Source: an uncultured Eubacteriales bacterium
GTDB taxonomy: Bacteria; Bacillota; Clostridia; Peptostreptococcales; Anaerovoracaceae
NCBI GenBank assembly: GCA_902775345.1
Contig: CACYLW010000017.1
Coordinates: 1 to 64,000 of the forward strand
DNA: 64,000 bases
Direction: 5' to 3'
Positions within the stretch are counted from its first letter, which is position 1. Each line of letters starts with the position of its first letter. Under the pieces are notes generated by a model. The model made no database searches. It had not been told where the DNA came from and saw only the letters and a program-made list of their open reading frames with translations. The position numbers and the translations under genes were made by a program. Of the stretch, positions 52,795 through 62,278 are shown one piece after another.

Positions 52795-53138
52795 GGGGGT
52801 GTAAAGGTTTCGACAGGTGTGTGGAACAAGGATAAGCGAGCCGTGGCGGTGATCCACGTAAAAAGTACCCGTTCAAAAGAAACGCTCAATTTCGCACTGG
52901 CTGCATAGTTCAGCCCCGCGCGTCGGCCCCGTGTCACCTGCAGCATGGGAACCCGGCGTCATGCATGCAGGGACCTCTTGCGTGATCTCCCGGTAGCGTA
53001 AGAGTATCCACGGGATAGCGAAACCCCGAGTTTGCCGCGTTGGCGAAGGGTGAGCGAAATAAAAACAATCGGCTGCGCTCGGAGAAAGTCTTTCGGAAAT
53101 GCTCTTGGACGTGGGTTCGACTCCCACCATCTCCACCA
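52795..53138 (+). ncRNA. ssrA: tmRNA (SsrA)
   Basis: 344 bases with a tRNA-like end: GGGGGTG pairs with CATCTCC, followed by A and an encoded CCA; the T arm GTGGG/CCCAC with TTCGACT is complete. The 5' part has GTAAAGGTTTCGAC, the conserved tmRNA start. The tag-coding frame ends with codons for L-N-F-A-L-A-A then TAG (52901-52910 area), the usual degradation signal. Several pseudoknot-rich stems follow. It rescues stalled ribosomes with SmpB. Confidence 0.96.
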
Positions 53139-53145
53139 AAAAATG

Positions 53146-53169
53146 GCTCTCGGAAATTATTCCGGGAGC
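53146..53169 (+). terminator. Hairpin after ssrA
   Basis: GCTC-CGGAA pairs with TTCCG-GAGC around a short loop, 8 bases past the tmRNA CCA. The T-run is weak. It probably ends the tmRNA precursor and would be supplied by the inserted element. Confidence 0.55.
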
Positions 53170-53233
53170 TGTTCTACTTTCACGGATCGCGGTTATTTCA
53201 ACCGTTGAAGCGCTTCTCTGAAGAATCAAAAAC

Positions 53234-53271
53234 GACCTAGCCAGACCTAGCAAAACCATGTTTAGACCTAC
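53234..53271 (+). repeat. GACCTA repeats beside the ssrA 3' end, candidate arm sites
   Basis: GACCTAG at 53234 and 53244 and GACCTAC at 53265, spacings of 10 and 21 bases. The pattern and the distance of about 100 bases from the tmRNA end mirror the GTGATAA arm sites next to the tRNA-Lys element. The rest of 53170-53441 holds no gene. Confidence 0.5.
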
Positions 53272-53441
53272 GAAATAGTCGACAAAATGGTCGGCACTTT
53301 TTTTGACGAAATAGGCGAGAGTTGAGGTCAGACTTGACATTGGACAGGCTTCCACGCTCATTTGAATCATATAATCGCATAATTGCCGGAAGGGTAAGAC
53401 TTATATAAACTGAAAACAAAAACGAACCTTGGAGGTGCATC

Positions 53442-53582
53442 ATGTTTGGACCAAAATTCAGATTTACACATGACGAAGTAAGAATCATCGTTATGGCACT
53501 TATAGAACTGAAGAACCAGCTCATCTCGGAAGGAAGGTACACAGATGCTGTGGATGATCTTCTGGTCAAATTTGTAGAGTAA
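53442..53582 (+). CDS. Small unknown protein
   Basis: A 46-residue frame: MFGPKFRFTHDEVRIIVMAL then a helix ending in LVKFVE. It has a clear CTTGGAGGTGCATC ribosome site, ATG and TAA, and an amphipathic helical composition. Small proteins like this are frequent at the start of Firmicutes conjugative elements, and I recognise no function. Confidence 0.65.
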   Translation: MFGPKFRFTHDEVRIIVMALIELKNQLISEGRYTDAVDDLLVKFVE

Positions 53583-53692
53583 TAGCCAGAAGCCAAAGCT
53601 TAAGTATTAGCTGTCTTTCAATACATGCCTTGCCATATTGGCAGGGCAATTATAATGTTCAAATCCGGCAGTGCCGGTAGAAAGGAAAGACG

Positions 53693-54088
53693 ATGATAAA
53701 AGCTATAACAATCAAGATGAAATCCGATGATAAGGTTATTACTGCTGAGGATGTAGCCGAGGCATTTATTGACTGCGTGAAAGAAGGTCGCTTAGAAAGC
53801 AATGCGGCATTGTGGTATCTCGATCTGATACACGATCTGTTCATCACAAATCACGAGATCGCGGCTGTAAATGTTCTGTCTTGTGTCCTCCATCATACAG
53901 ATTCCCCGATCTGCTGTGAACTTGAAGATCTATTCAAACGATTCGTAAAAAACGAGAGATATCTTGTTAACTTCCTGGATGACTTTCTGGGATACGATGA
54001 TATTGATGACTATCTTCTTGAACTGGAACTACTGAAGCTGAGCAGAAATTGCCTGCGAGAGACACATGGCGAGGAGGCTGATGAATGA
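53693..54088 (+). CDS. Unknown helical protein upstream of parA
   Basis: A 131-residue acidic, mainly helical protein (EDVAEAFIDCVKEGR, then a C-terminal LLELELLKLSRNCL helix). No family recognised. AAAGGAAAGACG precedes the ATG. Its TGA overlaps the parA start (ATGA), so the two are co-translated, which suggests a role in partition or element maintenance. Confidence 0.75.
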   Translation: MIKAITIKMKSDDKVITAEDVAEAFIDCVKEGRLESNAALWYLDLIHDLFITNHEIAAVNVLSCVLHHTDSPICCELEDLFKRFVKNERYLVNFLDDFLGYDDIDDYLLELELLKLSRNCLRETHGEEADE

Positions 54089-54909
54089 GTAGATGTAAGA
54101 CGATAGCAATATGCAACCAAAAGGGTGGAGTTGGCAAGACGACTACAGCACTGAATCTCGGCGCCGGTTTGGCAAGGGAGGGCAGGAAAGTGCTTCTCGT
54201 AGATTCAGATCCGCAAAGCGATCTCACATGCTCAGCTGGGATCGACTCTGAATCAGTGGAGAAGTCGCTGGGCAGTCTGATGTATATGGCGACTGAGAAC
54301 TATAAACCCGATGTTAAGGGGAGTATCGTAAGACACAGCGAGGGTTTTGACATAATACCCTCCAATATGGACCTGTCATCTATGGAGACCAGGCTGGTGA
54401 ATGCCATGAGCCGCGAGAAGGTGCTGGACAATCTTCTGAAGGAAGTTAGGAATGATTACGACTATATCTTCATTGACTGCATGCCTTCGCTCGGTATGCT
54501 GACCATCGATGCTCTTACGGCAGCAGACAGCGTTATCATACCTGTACAGGCGCAGTACCTGCCGGCAAAAGGAATGACACAGCTCCTCAGGAGCATCGAC
54601 ATGGTCAGGAGCCACACTAATGAGAATCTGAAGATCGACGGCATAGTTATGACGCTGGTGGATGGAAGGACGAATCTTGCCAGAGACGTGATCAACGCTA
54701 TCAGGGCCAACTACGGGATGAACATAAGGATATTCGATGCCCAGATTCCTGTAGCGGTGAGAGCTGCTGAGGCAAGCAAGACAGGAATGAGTCTTTTCAA
54801 ATTTGATGCTCAGAGCAAAGCGACCAAAGGATATGAGGCGCTGACAAAGGAGGTGATCGCGGATGCCGAAAGAAGCAGGAAACGAGATAAAGCTGCCATC
54901 GCTCGATGA
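54085..54909 (+). CDS. ParA/Soj family ATPase
   Basis: A 274-residue partition ATPase with the deviant Walker A KGGVGKTTTALNLG (residues 13-26), VDSDPQSDLT, and the Walker B-like YDYIFIDCMPSLGMLT. It should form ATP-dependent DNA-bound patches with ParB to segregate or stabilise the excised circular form. It overlaps both neighbours (4 bases upstream, 47 bases with parB), a compact three-gene operon. Confidence 0.95.
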   Translation: MSRCKTIAICNQKGGVGKTTTALNLGAGLAREGRKVLLVDSDPQSDLTCSAGIDSESVEKSLGSLMYMATENYKPDVKGSIVRHSEGFDIIPSNMDLSSMETRLVNAMSREKVLDNLLKEVRNDYDYIFIDCMPSLGMLTIDALTAADSVIIPVQAQYLPAKGMTQLLRSIDMVRSHTNENLKIDGIVMTLVDGRTNLARDVINAIRANYGMNIRIFDAQIPVAVRAAEASKTGMSLFKFDAQSKATKGYEALTKEVIADAERSRKRDKAAIAR

Positions 54910-55942
54910 GCTGTTTTCATCTCAAGAGGAAAGAGACGATGCAAGACTTAAGCGCATCTATGAGATTCCTATAAATCAAATCGATCCATTTCCTGATCAT
55001 CCATTCAAGGTAAGAGACGATGAGGATATGCAGAACCTTATAGAAAGCATCAGGGCGCAGGGCGTGCTTACCCCGTGCATGGTGAGAAAAAAGAAGGACG
55101 GTAGATATGAGTTGATTTCAGGTCATAGACGTAAGCGTGCCTGTGAGCTGCTCGGCATGGATACTCTTAGATGTGAGATAGTCGAACTCTCGAAGGAGCA
55201 GGCGACCATCCTGATGACGGAAAGTAACTTCCAGAGATCCACTATCCTGCCGTCCGAGAAGGCATTCGCATACAAGATGAGGCTCGATGCCATGAAGTTA
55301 CTTGTCTCCAGAATGGTAGAGAATCAGAAAAAAGGAAGAAACTTTGGAGGAGAGCCGGTCGGACCGCAGCTTAAGAAGGCAAGGGAGCACCTGATTAACT
55401 CATATGGATTATCTGATGAGTATACGGGAGCACTTGGAAATGCGGAATCAAGGAGACACGATCATGGTGTCCCAGTGGGACACCGGGACAAATCCCGAGA
55501 TTTATTGGCCAAAGAAACAGGTGAAAGTGCGACTCAGATTCAAAGATACCTTAGACTCACCGAGCTCATCCCAGAACTACTTGATCTGGTCGATGAAGGT
55601 AAGATCGGTATCAGACCGGCTGTTGAGCTTTCATATCTTGGCCACAGGCAGCGAGATGTGCTTGAAGCTATCGAGATGGAGCAGTGCACACCGACGCATG
55701 AGCAAGCGAAGCGAATGAGGAAGTTGTATGATGAACAAAAGCTTACGCCCGAAGCAATAGAGGCAATCATGATGGAACAGAAAGGAAATCAGAAAGAGCG
55801 CATTGTACTTCGCGGGGATAGATTCAGCAGATTGTTTCCTCCTGATTTACCAGCCTCCAAACGTGAGGACTATGTAGCAGCGGCCATGGAATTCTATGGC
55901 AGACACCGCGAGCGCCAGAGGACGAGAGATGATGCGAGGTAA
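54863..55942 (+). CDS. ParB/RepB/Spo0J family partition protein
   Basis: A 359-residue ParB-type protein. The N-terminal CTPase fold has INQIDPFPDHPF, GVLTPCMV and the SGHRRKRACELLG motif (residues about 88-100), followed by a helix-turn-helix (GESATQIQRYLRLTEL). The ATG at 54863 follows AAAGGAGGTGATC within parA. It binds centromere-like sites and partners ParA. ParB genes of this kind are typical of Firmicutes conjugative elements. Confidence 0.93.
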   Translation: MPKEAGNEIKLPSLDELFSSQEERDDARLKRIYEIPINQIDPFPDHPFKVRDDEDMQNLIESIRAQGVLTPCMVRKKKDGRYELISGHRRKRACELLGMDTLRCEIVELSKEQATILMTESNFQRSTILPSEKAFAYKMRLDAMKLLVSRMVENQKKGRNFGGEPVGPQLKKAREHLINSYGLSDEYTGALGNAESRRHDHGVPVGHRDKSRDLLAKETGESATQIQRYLRLTELIPELLDLVDEGKIGIRPAVELSYLGHRQRDVLEAIEMEQCTPTHEQAKRMRKLYDEQKLTPEAIEAIMMEQKGNQKERIVLRGDRFSRLFPPDLPASKREDYVAAAMEFYGRHRERQRTRDDAR

Positions 55943-56104
55943 TCGTGTCCCAATTATGGCTGAATGAGACTGCAATGTGGACACAAATCCTTATCTCCTC
56001 CCCTGTAACCCCTCCTCTATAACTACCAGTTACTACCCGAAGAAGATATAACTAGCACAAAACGTAATATATTAATAATAATCGCAATATAATGACACCA
56101 AATG

Positions 56105-56140
56105 GCGTCCGATTCTACTTGCAGAGTCGGGCGCTTTTTT
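56105..56140 (+). terminator. Terminator after parB
   Basis: GCGTCCGATTCT pairs with AGAGTCGGGCGC (12 pairs, two G-U) and is followed by TTTTTT. The 160 bases before it hold no gene. Confidence 0.88.
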
Positions 56141-56170
56141 CGTGCTCGGATTTGCGGGAAAGGACGACCA

Positions 56171-56344
56171 ATGACGAAAACCAAAGATAACAAAGCAAGC
56201 GATGACGTGATCATCTGCACGGACGATGCAGGAATGCAGCTTTATCTCAGCGAGAAGGCAGCCAACAGGCTCAGCTGGATTCTGACCGGTATCTGCGTAG
56301 TGCTCAGCCTGCCGGTGATCATACTCGCATTCATGTGTATCTAG
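56171..56344 (+). CDS. Small single-span membrane protein
   Basis: A 57-residue protein with a charged N-terminus and one membrane helix at the C-terminus (LSWILTGICVVLSLPVIILAF). AAAGGACGACC precedes the ATG; a longer frame from 56102 runs through the terminator and is unlikely. It sits directly before the VaFE surface protein gene. No family recognised. Confidence 0.65.
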   Translation: MTKTKDNKASDDVIICTDDAGMQLYLSEKAANRLSWILTGICVVLSLPVIILAFMCI

Positions 56345-56364
56345 CGAAAGGAGACAATAACACA

Positions 56365-57216
56365 ATGACAGACAACAAGTTTATCGATGCATTCAAGCGA
56401 ATGCTCACAATGGCCCTTGCCCTGATCATGGCGCTCGGATCAGTTATACCGATTGCGACCCAGGAAGTATCAGCATTCAGTGGCAAGGTTGGCAGCAAAT
56501 ACACGGTCCACTGGTACAAGGAACTGCACTATGGACCAGGCAATGGCGGATACAGTAACGCAGCGAAGTGCGACCTCGGAGACGACCTCGGCAGCCGTTA
56601 TTCGATCTGCGTACAGCCGAGCAAGAACTCTCCTGTATGGTCAGGTGATCAGACCAGGACCGTGCAGGTAGACAAGGTAGTCACAGATGCTACGGACACA
56701 GGCAAGTGGAACGCACTGAGAAATATAATCTACTACTCGCCATCATATCCGGGCTTCAAGAAGAACATCGAAGGGATCAAGCAGTTCTACTACGGTGATG
56801 AAGCGAAAGACTTCGGTGTAGCTCACCTTGCGCTTGCATATGTCTATGCAGGCAGACCGTCAGATATGGCGACCTGGGGAGGAACTAAGGCGTCCGACCT
56901 CGGAGATGTATGGACCAAGGCAAAGGCACTGGCCAATGCACTTTATGACAGCAATGCAGAATTCGATGAAGCAGTACCGGAAAGCTTCAAGATTTTCGTC
57001 TGCTATATGGACGGAGTGCAGGACATGGTAGTCGGTTACCTTGAGGCTCCTGGCCATCTCAACATGAAAAAGCTCAGTAACCGAACTTCCATCACAGACG
57101 GAAACAGCTGCTATTCGATCGCCGGAGCAGAGTACACGGTTTATGACAGCTCAAATAAAGCAGTGGGCACACTCACTCTTAAGGCCAATTGCTCCTCCGG
57201 GATATGCCAAAGATGA
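56365..57216 (+). pseudogene. VaFE-repeat surface protein, 5' fragment
   Basis: The start of a large cell-wall protein: signal peptide (MLTMALALIMALGSVIPIA), then an N-terminal adhesin-like domain with RYSICVQPSKNSP, a Cys context seen in thioester domains, and the beginning of a first CnaB domain (AGAEYTVYDSSNKAVGTLTL). The frame ends at 57216 with a nonsense tail. The next stretch of the same CnaB domain (APPGYAKDD) continues in another frame at about 57191, with some 20-25 residues missing. The deletion broke the gene here. Confidence 0.75.
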
Positions 57217-59197
57217 CGAGACATATTCAGTGAAAGTCGTGTCAGAGGAGACTACAACATTCACAGCGAAGGATGAGCCTATCACTGACCTAGTGCAGCT
57301 CCTGCTGACCAAGAATCCTGTAGGATATCCTCATGATCATGGCGAAGGTGATGCGACACTCAAAGGCGCTGTATACAAGTTCGAATACTATGACAGACTC
57401 AAGAATCAGGAAGTGCTCCTCAAGGCAGCAAAGGCAGACGCTCCGCTCAGGACATGGCACTTTGTGACTGACGAGCACGGAAAGATCGACGGACAGAATC
57501 CGACTTTCGCATCCGGTTATTCCAATGATGCCCTGTACAAGGACAAGGACGGCAAGGTCTGCTATCCTCTCGGAACTTATCTGATCCAGGAGGTCAAAGC
57601 ACCTGAAGGATATCTTGTCAATGATGAGATCCTCGAAATAACTATCACTGAGGATGGTACTGACAATATCCACGTCAAGACATATAACGAATCTATCAAG
57701 GGCAACGATACCATCCAGAGAGGCGGCGTCAAGGTAGCCAAGATCGATAATGATCTGGACACAAATTATGCTCAGGGCGATGCAACACTGGCGGGTGCAG
57801 AATTCACCATCTACAACCAGTCCAAAGAGACCGTTATGGTAGGCGGCAAGGAGATCGAAAAGGGTGTGATTACTACGAATGCAGACGGCATCGCAACTTC
57901 TGATTCTCATGCACTTCCTTATGGCTCATATCTCGTCAAAGAAACCAAGCCTTCGGAAGGGTATCTCCTGAACACGGAGTGGTCCAGAGCATTCACTATC
58001 CGTGAGGATGGAAAGATCATTGACCTGACTGAAGACAAGGTAAGAGAAGCTGTCATCCGTGGCGGCGTACAGATCATCAAGAGAGACAAGGAGCTCGTTA
58101 AGTCCGAAGCTCTCGGCGGAGCAAGGCTTGATGACATCGTCATGACCATCAAGAACGTATCCGGAAGAGATGTAGTCGTCAGAAAAGACTTTGGTGATCC
58201 TGAAGTAAAGGTAGACTGGAAGAAACTCGAAACAAAGAAGGATCTCTTTGATGACGGTACAGTTCTCAGAGTACCTACAGGCAAGGATGTTGGCAAGATC
58301 ACTGTCCACTGGAACGAAGAAAAGAAGGCATATACTGCTGAGACTCTGGCAGATGACCTTCCATACGGAACCTACACTATCCGCGAGTCCAAGACAAATG
58401 AGACTTACCAGAGAACCGATAAGACAGAGCACATGTTTACCATCCGTGAGGACGGAGTCATCGTAGCTTTCGACGACAACAAGAACGAGATGGCCCTGAC
58501 ATTTGATGACTATGTCTATCGTTCAGATGTTCAGGGAACCAAGATCGCTGATTCAACTTCCGAGAGATTCTCGTTTGTTCCGTTCAAGATCATCTCTGTT
58601 ACAAATGGTGAGACTCATGTAGTCGTAACTGACAAGAATGGTTTCTTCTCCACTAAGGACAGAAGAGCTGCAGGGGACCTCGATGAAGATGAGGATGCAG
58701 ATACTGCAAGAAAGCAGAACCCGTTCGATGACCTGCTTGAGGCAAAGGATATAAAGACTGCAGATCTTGAGAAGAGATCACAGGATATCCTGCACGGAGT
58801 ATGGTTCGGAACAGGAGAGTTCGGAGACAAGGCTCCTATGAACAGCAAGTTCGGAGCACTCCCTTATGACTCATATATCCTTGAAGAGATGCCATGCGAG
58901 CATAACGAGGGATATATCCTTCAGAAGTTCTACTTCACAGTAGATCAGAAGAGCCAGAATGGTTTCGTTGATCTTGAGACCATCACGGATGATGTCCCTG
59001 AGATCGGAACTACAGCTTCTGTTGATGGGAAGAACAAGAACATCAGACCTCAGAAGGAAATCAAACTCGTTGACGTAATCGAGTACAAGAACCTCAAGAA
59101 GGGTGAGACTTATACAGCCAAGGGAGTCCTGATGGACAAGGCAACAAAGGCACCTGTACTCGACATGAACGGAAAGAGGAATTCAAGACATTCATGA
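57143..59197 (+). pseudogene. VaFE-repeat surface protein, middle fragment
   Basis: Real protein similarity starts near 57191 (APPGYAKDDETYSVKV). The frame holds several CnaB/SpaA-type isopeptide domains, recognisable by the ending Y-G-x-Y-x-x-(K/R)-E (PLGTYLIQEVKAPEGYL, PYGSYLVKETKPSEGYL, PYGTYTIRESKTNETY, PYDSYILEEMPCEHNEGYI), then the start of a VaFE repeat (TYTAKGVLMDKATKAPVL). It has no start codon of its own. It ends at 59197 by a second frame shift. Confidence 0.75.
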
Positions 59198-60456
59198 GCA
59201 GCGGCAAGGTCAAGGTCACATTCACTTTCGATGCAACTAGCCTCTATGGCAAGGACACAGTAGTGTTTGAAAAGGTATTCGATAGTGAAGGACATGTAGC
59301 TGCAAGACACGAGGAGATCGATGACGAGGGTCAGACTGTAACATGGGAAAAGCTGGATCCTAAGTACGAGATGTACAAGATCCGTACAACAAAGGCTCCG
59401 TCTGCCGGAGACAAGTACGGCTTCTTCGCACAGGACGAAGTCGAATACGAGGTCCATGTAGAGAACACCGGAAACATCGAGATCACAATGGATGTTACAG
59501 ACCAGTTCACTCAGAACCCTGAGTACTTCACAGTTCCTGTACTGAAAGATGTTAAGTTCACCGACAAGGGAACATGGAACAACAAGGGCAAGGATGACAA
59601 GGTCGCTAACATCACTCTGAATGTTGGGGAGAAAGCTACCGTCACTTACACTGCTGTTGTAAAGGACGAAGCGAAGGCATACCTCGCAGCTAATGCCAAG
59701 GATTCCGACTCTCTCGATGAGAAGAATCATGATACCAACATGGCATACCAGAAGAACAAGACAGACGATAAGGATGGTTACTGGAATACAGCTGAGTGCG
59801 TAAACGTAACTTATCCTAACCCTGAGAAGCCTGAGGAACCAGGCAAACTTGAGCCGAAGAAGGACGTAGCTCAGACTCCTGTTCAGAAGCCTGCCATCGG
59901 AACTTCTCTTGCTAACGGCAAGGGTGACAAGACTGTTGCTGCAGCAAAGGACACACAGCTGATCGATACCATTGCATATGTTGGACTTGATACTTCCAAG
60001 TGGTATGTATTCGAAGGAACACTGATGGTAAAGGACAGCGGTGATCCGCTCGTAGAGCATGGCAAGCCTGTCACGGTAATGAGCGAGCCGTTCAAGCCGG
60101 CAAGACCTGACGGCACAGCCAAGGTCAGCTTCATCATCGACACAACAAACCTTGATGGTAAGGAGCTAGTAGCATTCGAGAATTGCTACAGACTCAATGA
60201 GTTCAAGAAAGGCGATGATGTATCCAAGGCTGATAAGATTGTCGTTGCTGATCACAAGGATCTGAACGACGAAGGCCAGACTGTTAAGGTGTCAAAGGAA
60301 GCTAAAAGAGTGCCGCCTAAGACTGGTGATGATACACCTCTGAAGCTTTGGCTGGCACTTATGTTTGCTGCTATAGCGGCGGTCCTGCCACTTGCGATCA
60401 AGGAGACCATCGAAAGGCGCAGACAGCATAAGGAAGATATGGAGATGTTCGCCTGA
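59194..60456 (+). pseudogene. VaFE-repeat surface protein, 3' fragment with sortase signal
   Basis: Continues the VaFE repeats (DTVVFEKVFD with EDEGQTV-type endings, and a second repeat with ELVAFENCYR), then a cell-wall sorting signal: VPPKTGD, a hydrophobic helix (LWLALMFAAIAAVLPLAI) and a positively charged tail. The true frame is already open before 59194 (EEFKTF), so about six residues are missing at the junction. The whole gene once ran 56365-60456. A trailing hairpin is at 60492. Confidence 0.75.
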
Positions 60457-60491
60457 TAGTGGCACGAAACATCAATAACGAATAACTGACA

Positions 60492-60523
60492 TGGAGCGGT
60501 GATCTATCATGAAAGCCGCTCCA
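60492..60523 (+). terminator. Hairpin after the surface protein gene
   Basis: TGGAGCGG pairs with CCGCTCCA around a 16-base loop. A weak T-rich stretch follows (ATTTGCTTTG). Likely the end of the surface-protein transcript. Confidence 0.5.
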
Positions 60524-60556
60524 TTTGCTTTGAGACTGTAGGAGGGAACAGGGGAA

Positions 60557-60892
60557 ATGAACTACAACGAGAGGAAATTCAATATGGATATAGCTCAGGT
60601 CTGCGGACTCAGGGAGGCAGTCATAGCCGACTTTATCAGAGGTCTTCAAGCTACGAGCGAAGATACGACATACAGGCACGGATACTTCTGGGTCAAGTGC
60701 ACACAGAAAACTATAACAGTTCATATACCATTTCTGACTGAAGATATGGTGCGGCATTCAGTCAACAAACTGGTGGAGAAAGGGATCATGAAAGTAGGGG
60801 TGTTCAGCGATGATAAGTTTGACCACACCTATTACTACACATTTACGCCGTATGGTAATGAACTGCTCGATGACAGCAGGTGCTTTGATTGA
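60557..60892 (+). CDS. Winged-helix protein, replisome-organiser-like
   Basis: A 111-residue protein. NMDIAQVCGLREAVIADFI, then a strand pair (YWVKCTQKTITVHIPFL) and a helix (EDMVRHSVNKLVEKGIMKVG) match the winged-helix layout of phage replisome-organiser or initiator N-terminal domains. It probably binds DNA. A TAGGAGGG site lies upstream. The next small gene starts by overlapping the stop codon. Confidence 0.7.
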   Translation: MNYNERKFNMDIAQVCGLREAVIADFIRGLQATSEDTTYRHGYFWVKCTQKTITVHIPFLTEDMVRHSVNKLVEKGIMKVGVFSDDKFDHTYYYTFTPYGNELLDDSRCFD

Positions 60893-61080
60893 AGCCGATC
60901 CCAAAGCCACCCGGAAAGAGGGTACGATGCCCGGATAATTGCAGATATCACGATAGACTCGCACCGTTCTGCGGATACTGCATGCTGGAAATATTAGGAA
61001 GGAAAAAAGAAACGGAGGAAACAGAAGATGGAGAAATCGATACAGAAGCTGCTGGACAAGCTGGGAAAGAAAGGCTTTGA
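60889..61080 (+). CDS. Small Cys-rich protein
   Basis: A 63-residue frame from a TTG that overlaps the previous stop. The core PPGKRVRCPDNCRYHDRLAP then FCGYCMLEILG has a C-x3-C and C-x2-C pair, a pattern that recurs in small proteins of Firmicutes elements. The acidic tail overlaps the next gene. The ribosome site is weak, so the start is uncertain. Confidence 0.55.
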   Translation: MKPIPKPPGKRVRCPDNCRYHDRLAPFCGYCMLEILGRKKETEETEDGEIDTEAAGQAGKERL

Positions 61081-61324
61081 CACAGAGAAAAAAGTGAATG
61101 CGATAGACATGCAGGCGGCCTTTGACAGCGGCCTCACTGATGAGCTTGGTGGGATCCTTGCGCTGCAGAAGGCGATAAAAAGTCACAGTACCTATGCATT
61201 CATAATGGGTGGGACAGATGTTAAACCCGCAAAGAAAACCAAGGAGGAAGCAAAGGATGCAGATGATGGTAGAACCGAAGGAAGCGAAATACACACCGAG
61301 ACATATGAAAACGCAGGATACTGA
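61028..61324 (+). CDS. Unknown small protein
   Basis: A 98-residue hydrophilic protein with a helical N-terminus (KLLDKLGKKGFDTEKKVNAI) and a charged, probably disordered C-terminus. AAACGGAGGAAACAG precedes the ATG. It overlaps both neighbours in different frames. No family recognised. Confidence 0.6.
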   Translation: MEKSIQKLLDKLGKKGFDTEKKVNAIDMQAAFDSGLTDELGGILALQKAIKSHSTYAFIMGGTDVKPAKKTKEEAKDADDGRTEGSEIHTETYENAGY

Positions 61325-61433
61325 AGCAGTCAATCTTAATAGGCTGAGGGAGCTCGTTGATCAGCTTCCTGAAGGGACCATTCTATCGGTAAACCTGGAG
61401 GAGGTAGATGCCTATGGGCAGGAGGAGAAATGA
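61257..61433 (+). CDS. Unknown small protein
   Basis: A 58-residue frame starting at ATG 61257 behind AAGGAGGAAGC. The C-terminal half LNRLRELVDQLPEGTILSVNLE looks like a folded motif shared by small element proteins. It overlaps the preceding gene and the RadC-like gene, consistent with tight element packing. No function known. Confidence 0.55.
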   Translation: MQMMVEPKEAKYTPRHMKTQDTEAVNLNRLRELVDQLPEGTILSVNLEEVDAYGQEEK

Positions 61434-61911
61434 TGAGAAGATCCAGGTGGTGAATATCCGCATGGTGAAGGAACCGTCACTGTACAGTGAAGACCGGATC
61501 ACCTGCCCAGAAGATGCGGTAAAGGTAATAGCAAAAGAGCTGGCAACATACGACAGAGAGGTCTTTGCTGTGCTGAACCTCAAGACCAACGGGCAGCCGA
61601 TAAACTTCAATATCTGCAGTGTCGGAACACTTGACGCAAGTCTTGTGTCTCCGAGGGAAACGCTGAAGAGCTGCCTTCTGAGCAATGCAGCTAGCTTTAT
61701 TTGTCTTCACGTACACCCTTCCGGTTCGCTTAATCCAAGTGTTGAGGACAGGGATGTAACGAGAAGGCTTATGGAAGCGGGCGATATTCTCGGGGTGAAA
61801 ATGTTGGACCACCTGATTGTGGGCGGAGGAAGCGGCCGGGTATTCAGTTTCAGAAGTGAAGGACTGTTGGATCAGCTTCGTCCAAAAAGAAGAGACTGGG
61901 AAAGGTGTTAA
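61408..61911 (+). CDS. RadC/JAB domain protein
   Basis: A 167-residue protein with the RadC-type JAB/MPN metalloprotease-like domain: HVHPSGSLNPSVEDRDVTRRL gives the H-x-H...D zinc motif, preceded by FAVLNLKTNGQP. RadC-like JAB proteins are common on mobile elements and are unlikely to be DNA repair enzymes there, though their activity is not settled. GGAGGAGGTAG precedes the ATG. Confidence 0.9.
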   Translation: MPMGRRRNDEKIQVVNIRMVKEPSLYSEDRITCPEDAVKVIAKELATYDREVFAVLNLKTNGQPINFNICSVGTLDASLVSPRETLKSCLLSNAASFICLHVHPSGSLNPSVEDRDVTRRLMEAGDILGVKMLDHLIVGGGSGRVFSFRSEGLLDQLRPKRRDWERC

Positions 61912-61925
61912 GAAAGGAGAAATTT

Positions 61926-62198
61926 ATGGCAGAAAACAATGAAGTAAAATTCGAGATAGTAGAAAGAATAGGGGCTCTTGATAAGGCTAATGACAACGGC
62001 TGGACCAGAGAACTCAATCTCGTAGCATGGAACGGTGGAGCACCAAAGCTCGATATTCGCGAATGGGCTCCTGACCATCAGAGGATGTCAAGGGGAATCA
62101 CACTCACAGAGCAGCAGGGCATCAGGTTTGCTCAGCTGCTGATCCAAAGGGAGAAGAACAAGCAGAGACAGGCTGATGACAGAGATTTTATGAGATAG
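61926..62198 (+). CDS. YdbC/PC4-like ssDNA-binding protein
   Basis: A 90-residue protein of the YdbC family, related to the PC4/p15 single-stranded DNA-binding fold: EVKFEIVERIGAL, GWTRELNLVAWNGGAPKLDIREW and the C-terminal helix TEQQGIRFAQLL. It probably coats single-stranded DNA during transfer or replication. GAAAGGAGAAATTT precedes the ATG. It follows the RadC-like gene by 14 bases. Confidence 0.88.
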   Translation: MAENNEVKFEIVERIGALDKANDNGWTRELNLVAWNGGAPKLDIREWAPDHQRMSRGITLTEQQGIRFAQLLIQREKNKQRQADDRDFMR

Positions 62199-62219
62199 TT
62201 CTTTTTTCGTTCAATTTCA

Positions 62220-62256
62220 GCGGTATCTGATGTGATAATATTTGCTTAGATACCGC
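62220..62256 (+). promoter_or_regulatory. Stem-loop before the NIF3-like gene
   Basis: GCGGTATCT pairs perfectly with AGATACCGC around a 19-base loop, 22 bases before the start codon. There is no T-run after it, so it is more likely a regulatory leader or operator than a terminator. Confidence 0.45.
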
Positions 62257-62278
62257 AATACATATAAAGGTGACTGAA

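Noticed and set aside
57150-59200. Programmed frameshifting in the surface protein gene
   Set aside because: Residues expected from the repeat pattern are missing at both breaks, which points to deletions; no slippery sequence is visible.
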